Shown here: positions 1 through 7,078 of the stretch, one piece after another
Numbering within the stretch: the first letter of the stretch is position 1
Layout: each line of letters starts with the position of its first letter
From: Aquificota bacterium
GTDB lineage: Bacteria; Aquificota; Aquificia; Aquificales; Hydrogenothermaceae
Length of the DNA stretch: 11,147 bases
Direction: 5' to 3'
Assembly: GCA_013153765.1 (NCBI GenBank)
Contig: JAADDT010000047.1
Location: forward strand, 1 to 11,147
Translations under genes and position numbers: made by a program
The notes under the pieces: model-generated
What the model was told of the DNA's origin: nothing
What the model saw: the letters and a program-made list of their open reading frames with translations, nothing else
Database searches by the model: none

Positions 1-11
1 CAAAAAAATTC

Positions 12-64
12 CCTGTGAAAAACCTGTGAAATCGGTTAAAATATTTTTAATAATAACTATTATT
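12..64 (+). promoter_or_regulatory. Probable control region of the cbb3 oxidase operon
   Basis: The leader of the operon holds a 9-bp direct repeat, CCTGTGAAA, at 12-20 and 23-31, so the copies are 11 bp apart, about one DNA turn. It also holds a perfect inverted repeat, AATAATA at 49-55 and TATTATT at 58-64, just upstream of the Shine-Dalgarno (68-74). A TAAAAT at 37-42 could be a -10 box, but no good -35 is present at the right distance. Direct repeats one turn apart are a usual layout for a dimeric activator site. No FNR-type TTGAT-N4-ATCAA site was seen. The regulatory role is inference. Confidence 0.3.
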
Positions 65-80
65 CATAGGAGGTAATCTT

Positions 81-842
81 ATGGGAGAAAACACAGCCGT
101 CAAGTGGCTCCTGTTCTTCTTCTTCCCGGCTCTGTTCATCTACGGTCTGCTACACGTCTATTCCTCCAAGCCTGCACAGGCTAAAAAGACGAAAGACCTT
201 ACTGCTCAGGAAGAGGCGGGAAGAAAGGTTTACAACAAGTTCTGTGTAGGATGCCACGGCGTAAACGGGGATGGGCAATCTGAAGCCGCAAACTTCTTTA
301 AGGTAAAGCCACCTAACTTCCACACGGCGGTTTTCAGGTGGAAGTCAACACCGGAAGGTTCACTTCCTACAGATGAAGACCTTATGAGGGTTCTCAACTG
401 GGGAATACCACAAACTCCAATGCCTTCCTTCAAGCTGGTACCGGACGTTCAGAAAAGGGCTGTTATTGCTTACATCAAAACTTTCTCTGACAGGTGGAAA
501 AAGGAAAAGCCGGGTCCTTCGGTTTACAAGGACATACACAGACCTGACTGGTTCGGCTCTCCAGAATCCATTGAGAAAGGAAAGCAGATTTACGCTACAA
601 ACTGTACTTCCTGCCACGGTGAGCAGGGAAGGGGAGACGGTCCTATAGCAACAACACTTCCCGTTCCACCGACAGACCTGACCTATCCTGTAAGGTCTGC
701 AGGACCTAATCCTGAAGATACTTTCAGAGTTTTAACCGTTGGTCTTGAAGGTTCGCCAATGCCCAAGTTTGATTTCCTTTCGGAAGAGGACAGGTGGCAT
801 CTGGTTTCTTACATAGCTTACCTTATGAACAAAGGTAAATAA
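81..842 (+). CDS. Membrane-anchored diheme cytochrome c, probable CcoP-type electron-entry subunit of the cbb3 oxidase
   Basis: The 253-residue protein has an N-terminal hydrophobic helix (about residues 9-27) that should anchor it to the outer face of the inner membrane. Two cytochrome c domains follow. The first has CVGCH at 55-59 with a likely axial methionine at 114 (TPMPSF); the second has CTSCH at 175-179 with a likely axial methionine at 227 (SPMPKF). A strong Shine-Dalgarno (AGGAGGT, 68-74) supports the ATG at 81. It lies 14 bases before ccoN. In a standard cbb3 oxidase the diheme c domains belong to CcoP, encoded after ccoO; here they are encoded first, and a separate CcoP-type anchor is encoded last in the operon. 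I infer that this protein delivers electrons to CcoO and CcoN. A separate electron-donor cytochrome for the oxidase is the alternative. Confidence 0.88.
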   Translation: MGENTAVKWLLFFFFPALFIYGLLHVYSSKPAQAKKTKDLTAQEEAGRKVYNKFCVGCHGVNGDGQSEAANFFKVKPPNFHTAVFRWKSTPEGSLPTDEDLMRVLNWGIPQTPMPSFKLVPDVQKRAVIAYIKTFSDRWKKEKPGPSVYKDIHRPDWFGSPESIEKGKQIYATNCTSCHGEQGRGDGPIATTLPVPPTDLTYPVRSAGPNPEDTFRVLTVGLEGSPMPKFDFLSEEDRWHLVSYIAYLMNKGK

Positions 843-856
843 TAAGGAGGGTAAAA

Positions 857-2248
857 ATGGCGGCTAACAACCAAGATCTTCAAAATCTGGTCAATTACGG
901 ACTGGTTAAAGCCCACGTTGCGATGGGTCTAATCTTTTTCATAATCGTTGCGATTATGGGATTTATCTACTCATTACAGCTTGATGGAATATATCCGTTT
1001 CCGGGAATAGAGTTCCTTTCTCCGGGAAGGGTAAGAATGATACACACTGCGGGAGCGGCTTACGGCTTTCTGGTAAATATGTTTACCGGACTGCTTTACT
1101 GGGCTGTTCCAAGGTTTACAGGATACAGGATTTTAAGCAACGCCCTTGGCTGGTTTATGTTTATTGCACTGCAGGCGGCGGTTCTTATAACCGTTGTTTC
1201 CATACTGTTCTTCGGAATGGCTGACAACGTTGAGTGGGGTGAAACACCTTGGTGGCTTGATCCAATAATCGTGTTCTGGCTTCTGCTACACCTCCTCCAG
1301 TTCGGTGCTCCACTTTACAAGGCTTCACAGAGGGGACCTCTTTACGTTACAGGCTGGTACGTTGCGGCAATGCTTGTATGGACACCGCTGGTTGTGTTTA
1401 TGGGCAACCTGATACCAAGGTTCTGGGCTGTAGGTTCTGGTGCAGGAGCGGTACAATCAACCTTTATCCACGACCTTGTTGGTCTTTACGTTACACCTGT
1501 TGCTTGGGGTCTGATGTACTACTTCGTGCCGGTCATAATGAAAAAGCCAATGTGGTCACACGGTCTTTCACTGCTCGGTTTCTGGGGACTGGCTTTCTTC
1601 TATCCTATGAACGGTGTTCACCACTTCCTCTGGTCTCCAATACCGATGTTTGCCCAGTACTCGGCAGTATTTGCAACGGTTGCTGTTGAGTTTGCCGTTA
1701 CTTCCGTTCTGATTAACTTTATGATGACGCTGAGGGGTTCTGCTGAACAGCTGAAATACAACGTTCCTTTAAGATACATGTATACAGGTGCTATCTTCTA
1801 CTGGATTACCTGCTTCCAGTGTGCATTCCACGTTACACTTACCTTCCAGAAGGTTATCCACTTTACGGACTGGGTTACGGGACACGCTCACCTGATAATG
1901 TTCGGAACGTTCGGTCTGTGGGTGCTTGGAATGGCTGAATACGTCTGGCCGAGACTGTTCGGTAAGGAAACGATGTACTCTAAAGGGCTGTCTGAAGGTG
2001 CGTACTGGCTTCTGATGATAGGTGTTCTGGCAATGTTCTTTGACCTGACTGCGGCAGGACTGGTTCAGGGATTTGACTGGATAGGACTTAACCCTTGGAT
2101 TGACAGCGTTAACTTCTCCAAGCCTTTCTGGTACTTCAGGTCTATAACCGGTCTGATGATGCTTACAGGTCTGTTTATGTACGCCCTGAACTTCTACAAG
2201 ACAGCCACGGCTAAGGCTGGACTTTCTGCAGAGCTCAGAGAAGCATAA
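857..2248 (+). CDS. ccoN: cbb3-type cytochrome c oxidase catalytic subunit I
   Basis: This is the catalytic subunit of the high-affinity oxygen reductase; it reduces O2 to water and pumps protons. At 463 residues, with about 12 hydrophobic helices, it has the usual length. All expected ligands are visible at positions that fit the Pseudomonas stutzeri structure: His63 (RMIHTAGAAYG) and His345 for low-spin heme b, His343 for high-spin heme b3 (TGHAHL), and His205, His255 and His256 for CuB (FIHDLVG, GVHHFLW). Tyr249 lies six residues before His255, where the crosslinked tyrosine of the C-family lies. The start is supported by AAGGAGGG about 5 bases upstream. It sits between the diheme cytochrome and ccoO, in one operon. 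No ligand is missing, so the enzyme should be functional. Confidence 0.97.
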   Translation: MAANNQDLQNLVNYGLVKAHVAMGLIFFIIVAIMGFIYSLQLDGIYPFPGIEFLSPGRVRMIHTAGAAYGFLVNMFTGLLYWAVPRFTGYRILSNALGWFMFIALQAAVLITVVSILFFGMADNVEWGETPWWLDPIIVFWLLLHLLQFGAPLYKASQRGPLYVTGWYVAAMLVWTPLVVFMGNLIPRFWAVGSGAGAVQSTFIHDLVGLYVTPVAWGLMYYFVPVIMKKPMWSHGLSLLGFWGLAFFYPMNGVHHFLWSPIPMFAQYSAVFATVAVEFAVTSVLINFMMTLRGSAEQLKYNVPLRYMYTGAIFYWITCFQCAFHVTLTFQKVIHFTDWVTGHAHLIMFGTFGLWVLGMAEYVWPRLFGKETMYSKGLSEGAYWLLMIGVLAMFFDLTAAGLVQGFDWIGLNPWIDSVNFSKPFWYFRSITGLMMLTGLFMYALNFYKTATAKAGLSAELREA

Positions 2249-2262
2249 GGAGGTAAGATGTA

Positions 2263-2991
2263 ATGGGTAAAATGGAACGGTTTTCCTTTGTTGCACTGGT
2301 GGCAGGAATTATATTCTTCCTGTTCGCCGATTTTATATCGTGGGCTCTGCCGATGTTCGTTCTGAAGGACATACCTAAAAAGTCCGTAAACGACTTGGCG
2401 GCTGAAGCTATTGCGAAAAACACGTCCGCTTGGTCGGACTTTAACAAGATATACAGGTTCTATCCCGAGCAGTTCAAGAAGTTCTGTGAATACGAAGATA
2501 TGTACAGCGGGGCTAAAAAGGTAGAGGACTGCGTTCCTAACGAGAAGACCTTTGCTAAAGCACTGAAGATAGGACACAGGTGGTACGTTGCTGAAGGCTG
2601 TTGGAACTGCCACTCACAGATGGTAAGACCTGTTTCTAACGAAACGCTCAGGTTCGGTATTCCCGGCGTATCTAACACAGTTTCCTATCCTTCCGAGTAC
2701 CAGAACGAACTGCAGGCTCCGGTGCTCTGGGGAACAAAAAGGATTGGTCAGGACTTGATAAGGGAAGCGGCTGTCCACAACATCGGTTGGCACGTTGCAC
2801 ACCTTTACAATCCACAGTCCACTTCTCCCGGTTCTGTAATGCCCGGTTATCCTTGGTACTTTGAGAAGGACAAGAACGGCAACATCGTTCCAAACGCAAG
2901 GGGTATAGGACTGCTTACCTATATAATGTGGCTCGGTAGCTGGGAAGTTAAACCGCCTGAAGGGTTCAGGATTGAAACTGCCGAGAAATAA
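2263..2991 (+). CDS. ccoO: cbb3-type cytochrome c oxidase monoheme subunit II
   Basis: CcoO is the membrane-anchored monoheme cytochrome c subunit that passes electrons to CcoN. The 242-residue protein has one N-terminal helix (about residues 8-32), the heme site CWNCH at 113-117 in the family signature EGCWNCHSQMVRP, and the distal-methionine motif SVMPGYPWY with Met193. Length and motifs are normal for the family. It starts 14 bases after ccoN. The Shine-Dalgarno AGGAGG (2248-2253) is followed first by an ATG directly joined to a stop (ATGTAA, 2258-2263) and then by the real ATG at 2263, which shares one base with that stop. Another in-frame ATG at 2272 is possible, but its spacing is poorer. 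Confidence 0.96.
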   Translation: MGKMERFSFVALVAGIIFFLFADFISWALPMFVLKDIPKKSVNDLAAEAIAKNTSAWSDFNKIYRFYPEQFKKFCEYEDMYSGAKKVEDCVPNEKTFAKALKIGHRWYVAEGCWNCHSQMVRPVSNETLRFGIPGVSNTVSYPSEYQNELQAPVLWGTKRIGQDLIREAAVHNIGWHVAHLYNPQSTSPGSVMPGYPWYFEKDKNGNIVPNARGIGLLTYIMWLGSWEVKPPEGFRIETAEK

Positions 2992-2996
2992 AACAG

Positions 2997-3015
2997 GGGG
3001 CGTTATGCCCCTTTT
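2997..3015 (+). terminator. Weak intrinsic terminator or attenuator hairpin between ccoO and the ccoS-like gene
   Basis: GGGGC (2997-3001) and GCCCC (3007-3011) form a 5-bp GC stem with a five-base loop, followed by TTTT (3012-3015). The stem is short and the T run is brief, so partial termination or a stable mRNA 3' end is more likely than a full stop. It would give more ccoNO mRNA than mRNA for the two small downstream genes. Confidence 0.45.
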
Positions 3016-3036
3016 CTCCATTAAGGAGGTTGTGTG

Positions 3037-3333
3037 ATGAGAATATCCCAAAAGACGGTAGCATTATTGATACTGTTTATATTCCTGTTCGTTGTTGGAA
3101 CTATCATAGCTACCAGAACGGTTGCCTATCTGGAAGCGGGAATGTCCGGCTCTGAGCTTAAAGGTTTTCTGGTTGAGGTAATAGCTTACGTTGTTGCACT
3201 TACAGGCTGGCTTTTCCTGTTTATTTATTCTTATATGAAAGGGGACTTTAAGGACATTGAAGGTCCCAAATACGAGATTTTAGAGATGGAAGAAAAGGTA
3301 GTAAAAGCAGAAAAAGAAGGAGGTAAGTACTAA
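3037..3333 (+). CDS. ccoS: CcoS-like cbb3 oxidase maturation protein with an extra N-terminal helix
   Basis: This small membrane protein has 98 residues from the ATG at 3037. A GTG at 3034 is in frame, but its spacing to the Shine-Dalgarno AAGGAGGT (3023-3030) is too short. Two hydrophobic helices are seen at about residues 7-26 and 44-66. The second is followed by a cytoplasmic-type stretch, DFKDIEGPKYEIL (70-82), which closely resembles the CcoS signature (QFDDLEGPA-RIL). CcoS is needed for cofactor insertion into cbb3 oxidases. Typical CcoS has about 50-70 residues and one helix, so the first helix here is an addition. A charged Lys/Glu-rich tail ends the protein. The gene overlaps the next by one base (TAATG). 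The CcoS assignment rests on the tail motif and operon context. Confidence 0.72.
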   Translation: MRISQKTVALLILFIFLFVVGTIIATRTVAYLEAGMSGSELKGFLVEVIAYVVALTGWLFLFIYSYMKGDFKDIEGPKYEILEMEEKVVKAEKEGGKY

Positions 3334-3557
3334 TGGCTTCACATTTAGAAAACACAAAGGCTGTGGACAAGATCACATATATGACCGATGCTGTTCCAAC
3401 GTGGTGGATGCTTTTCTGGGTAGGATACATAATCTTTACCGTTGCTTACATAGTTTTTGACTGGGTGCCGGACTTTTTAGGCTGGCTTGACGTAATAGGA
3501 AAAGGTCCGGAAGCGGCTGATAAATACATCTGGGAAAGGGAACTTATGAGGCATTAA
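3333..3557 (+). CDS. Stand-alone CcoP/FixP N-terminal membrane-anchor domain
   Basis: This 74-residue protein has one hydrophobic helix (about residues 24-46) preceded by TDAVPTWW (18-25). That resembles the DNPLPRWW signature at the membrane-anchor start of CcoP/FixP, where the helix packs against CcoN. In normal CcoP this anchor runs on into two cytochrome c domains. Here the reading frame ends at TAA (3555-3557) with no CxxCH and no heme domain downstream, so the protein is an anchor only. The diheme c part is encoded as a separate protein at the front of the operon. Its start overlaps the preceding stop (TAATG), with AAGGAGG at 3317-3323. It may also fill the place of CcoQ, which is not otherwise seen. 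It could bind CcoN and dock the diheme cytochrome; that is inference. Confidence 0.75.
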   Translation: MASHLENTKAVDKITYMTDAVPTWWMLFWVGYIIFTVAYIVFDWVPDFLGWLDVIGKGPEAADKYIWERELMRH

Positions 3558-3574
3558 AGATTTTAATAAAATCC

Positions 3575-3603
3575 TTGACAAGTTAATATCAAAACTGTAT
3601 ATT
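3575..3603 (+). promoter_or_regulatory. Near-consensus sigma-70 promoter for a short transcript
   Basis: TTGACA (3575-3580), a perfect -35, is separated by 17 bases from TATATT (3598-3603), a good -10. Transcription should start near 3609-3611. The only thing directly downstream is a C-rich stretch and then an intrinsic terminator, so the product should be an RNA of about 65 bases rather than an mRNA. Confidence 0.65.
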
Positions 3604-3609
3604 ATTAAG

Positions 3610-3672
3610 CACCTCCCCCCCTCCCCCAAAATTCTTGAGGCTCTGCAACGGAGCCTCCTTTTTATCTTTTTT
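3610..3672 (+). ncRNA. Candidate small RNA with a C-rich anti-Shine-Dalgarno 5' end
   Basis: A strong promoter upstream and a 7-bp hairpin with a T tract at the end define a transcript of about 60-65 nt containing no open reading frame. Near its 5' end, apparently unpaired, is ACCUCCCCCCCUCCCCC (3611-3627). ACCUCC is complementary to the GGAGGU Shine-Dalgarno, and the C tracts match G-rich ribosome sites. C/U-rich seed regions are known in several bacterial regulatory RNAs, such as RepG of Helicobacter pylori and RsaE of Staphylococcus. It lies just after the cbb3 operon, so it could also be released from that operon's 3' end. Its existence is inferred from promoter plus terminator; its targets are unknown. 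Confidence 0.5.
3637..3672 (+). terminator. Intrinsic terminator of the cbb3 operon and of the small RNA candidate
   Basis: GAGGCTC (3637-3643) and GAGCCTC (3651-3657) form a perfect 7-bp stem around a seven-base loop, followed by a T-rich tract, CCTTTTTATCTTTTTT (3657-3672). This is a classic Rho-independent terminator and the only strong one in the window. Confidence 0.85.
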
Positions 3673-3673
3673 C

Positions 3674-3711
3674 CCTAACCTGTGTTATCATTTTAAAAAA
3701 AAGAGGTTAGG
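3674..3711 (+). promoter_or_regulatory. Extended -10 promoter of the rhomboid gene flanked by an inverted repeat
   Basis: TGTTATCAT at 3683-3691 is an extended -10 element (TGn then TATCAT). The -35 position holds only T-rich sequence. A start near 3698 would leave a leader of about 17 bases. A 7-bp inverted repeat brackets the element: CCTAACC at 3674-3680 and GGTTAGG at 3705-3711. The right arm overlaps the weak Shine-Dalgarno (AGAGG, 3702-3706) of the rhomboid gene. Confidence 0.4.
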
Positions 3712-3714
3712 TTT

Positions 3715-4375
3715 ATGATACCTATAAAAGACAACATTCCGACAAAGAGCTTTCCTATCCTTACCATACTTATCATAATCATAAACGTTGCCGTTTTTAT
3801 GTACGAGGTTTCCCTTCCAAGGCACGAGCTTGAGGCTTTCATACACAGGTACGGCTTACTTCCTGTGGACATTCTCCACTTCAGGTTTGATAAGATAATA
3901 ACCTCAATGTTCCTCCACGGAGGGTTTGCCCATCTGTTTGGTAATATGCTTTTCCTGTGGATTTTTGGAAACAACGTTGAGGACGCACTGGGAAAGGTAA
4001 AGTTTATCATTTTTTACATCCTTTCCGGAACAGGGGCGGCACTTACACAGTCCCTCATCAGCCTTGCGGCGGGAAATCCTTACATTCCGATGATTGGAGC
4101 CTCCGGAGCGATAAGCGGTATTCTGGCGGCTTACATAAAGCTTTATCCTGAAGCGAAGGTACTTACCGTAATACCTCCGTTCTTCTTTATGGTTTTTGTA
4201 CTGCCTGCGTGGTTTTTTATCGGATACTGGTTTTTCATACAGGTTCTATTTGCGATGATAACGCCCCCCGGTGTTGGCGGTGTTGCTTGGTATGCCCATA
4301 TAGGAGGGTTTATAACCGGCTGGTATCTGATAGACCTGCTTTACAAACCGCCGAAGATGAAGGTAGTCCATTACT

Positions 4376-4389
<14 letters not shown>
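3715..4389 (+). CDS. Rhomboid-family intramembrane serine protease
   Basis: Rhomboids cut membrane proteins within or beside their transmembrane helices by a Ser-His dyad. The 224-residue protein has about six hydrophobic segments and all the hallmark motifs: HLFGN with His73 and Asn77 in the second helix, GASGAISG with catalytic Ser130, and AHIGGFITG with catalytic His195. The fold begins almost at the N-terminus, with no cytoplasmic domain, as in the minimal six-helix bacterial type. It appears to be a single-gene unit with its own promoter, after the terminator at 3637-3672. Its last 14 bases overlap the 3' end of the opposite-strand lipoprotein gene, with no terminator between. The substrate is unknown; the neighbours do not point to one. 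Confidence 0.93.
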
Positions 4390-6104
<1,715 letters not shown>

Positions 6105-6168
6105 GGGTGGCGGGATTTGAAATTTGTATTAAATTAACTTAAATTTTAACGAAAATAATTTTTAAGAT

Positions 6169-6177
6169 TGGTATAAT
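6169..6177 (+). promoter_or_regulatory. Extended -10 promoter of the exbB-exbD-tonB-rnhA operon
   Basis: TGG then TATAAT (6172-6177) is a perfect extended -10. No good -35 lies at 16-18 bases, which is usual for this promoter type. Transcription should begin near 6184, leaving a leader of about 27 bases before the TTG start at 6211. The upstream 6111-6165 is very A+T-rich and may act as an UP element. Confidence 0.55.
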
Positions 6178-6210
6178 AGTATTACTTAAATACGGTAAAG
6201 GGGTAGAAAG

Positions 6211-6675
6211 TTGTCTTTAACGGAAGTGATACTGAACATCGCCCTGATTGGAGGGGACCCGGTTCTTTACATTCTTATCCTTATGAGTATTGTGGGCGTT
6301 GCCGTGGTGATAGAAAGGATGATCACCATACCGAAGATTGAAAAAAATATGATGGAGTACGACCCACTTACGCTTAAACTTTCCCTTGAGAAAAGGCTGG
6401 GAATACTCGCCACCTTCGGAAACAACGCCCCGTTTATCGGTCTATTCGGTACGGTGCTGGGAATAATAAAAGCCTTCCACGACCTTGGTGTGTCGCAGGA
6501 GTTCGGTATAAGGGTCGTGATGACCGGTATATCCGAAGCTCTGGTAGCCACCGCAATGGGACTTTTCGTTGCAATACCTTCCGTAATATCGTACAACTAC
6601 TTCGTAAGGAGGGTGAAAAAAATACTTCTGACCTATGAGTACAAGAAAAACCTGCCTATAGAAATGAGGGAGTGA
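6211..6675 (+). CDS. exbB: ExbB, proton-channel subunit of the TonB energy system (short form)
   Basis: ExbB forms the inner-membrane pentamer that, with ExbD, uses proton flow to energise TonB. The 154-residue protein has three helices (about 17-36, 68-90, 107-130) and the MotA/TolQ/ExbB core. APFIGLFGTVLGI carries Thr81, and ISEALVATAMGLF carries Glu109 and Thr114. These match Thr148, Glu176 and Thr181 of Escherichia coli ExbB in spacing (28 and 5 residues). It lacks the long cytoplasmic loop and N-terminal extension of the 244-residue E. coli protein, like the short ExbB of Helicobacter pylori. The start is TTG with AAGGGG about 7 bases upstream. It overlaps exbD by one base in TGATG. TolQ is an alternative, but the adjacent tonB argues for ExbB. 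Confidence 0.9.
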   Translation: MSLTEVILNIALIGGDPVLYILILMSIVGVAVVIERMITIPKIEKNMMEYDPLTLKLSLEKRLGILATFGNNAPFIGLFGTVLGIIKAFHDLGVSQEFGIRVVMTGISEALVATAMGLFVAIPSVISYNYFVRRVKKILLTYEYKKNLPIEMRE

Positions 6676-7076
6676 TGAAGCTTATAGACGAGGACGACAA
6701 GGAAATAGCCGATATAAATATGACGCCTTTTGTTGATATTATTCTGGTGGTGCTGATAATATTCCTTGCCACCGCCACCTTCATTGTGGAGGGGAAAATA
6801 CCGTTAAACCTGCCTAAAGCGGACACTTCGGAGGCAAAGGAAATCAAGGAAAAGAAGGTGGTCATAAGCATAAAAAAGGACGGAACCATATACCTTAACG
6901 ACAAGAAGGTCTCCCTTGAACAGCTGAAGCAGGAAATATCCAAACTGCCGGACAAAACGATAGTGGTTTTAAGGGCAGACAGGGACGCAAAGTTCCAAAA
7001 GGTGGTCTCCGTCATAGATATGTGCAGAAGTGAGGGACTTGAAAGGTACACCATAGAAACTACGAAAATAGAATAG
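6675..7076 (+). CDS. exbD: ExbD, periplasm-facing partner of ExbB
   Basis: ExbD inserts its single helix into the ExbB pore and couples proton flow to TonB. From the ATG at 6675 the protein has 133 residues: a short cytoplasmic head, the signature INMTPFVDIILVVLIIFL with the essential aspartate at 21 (Asp25 in Escherichia coli), one helix (about 20-40), and a periplasmic domain ending near TIETTKIE. A GTG at 6672 is also in frame, but ATG in the TGATG overlap with the exbB stop is the better start; GAGGG lies 4 bases upstream of it. The size is normal for the family. tonB begins two bases after its stop, so the three components are co-translated. Confidence 0.92.
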   Translation: MKLIDEDDKEIADINMTPFVDIILVVLIIFLATATFIVEGKIPLNLPKADTSEAKEIKEKKVVISIKKDGTIYLNDKKVSLEQLKQEISKLPDKTIVVLRADRDAKFQKVVSVIDMCRSEGLERYTIETTKIE

Positions 7077-7078
7077 CA

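Noticed and set aside
1769..2296. 175-codon open frame on the - strand inside ccoN
   Set aside because: It is fully antisense to a certain ccoN with all heme ligands, has no ribosome site, and its Ser/His/Arg-rich composition is that of a shadow frame.
3333..3557. Truncated, frameshifted ccoP pseudogene
   Set aside because: No CxxCH or cytochrome remnant is found in any frame in 3558-3714; the gene has a strong ribosome site and an intact stop, and the diheme domains are intact upstream.
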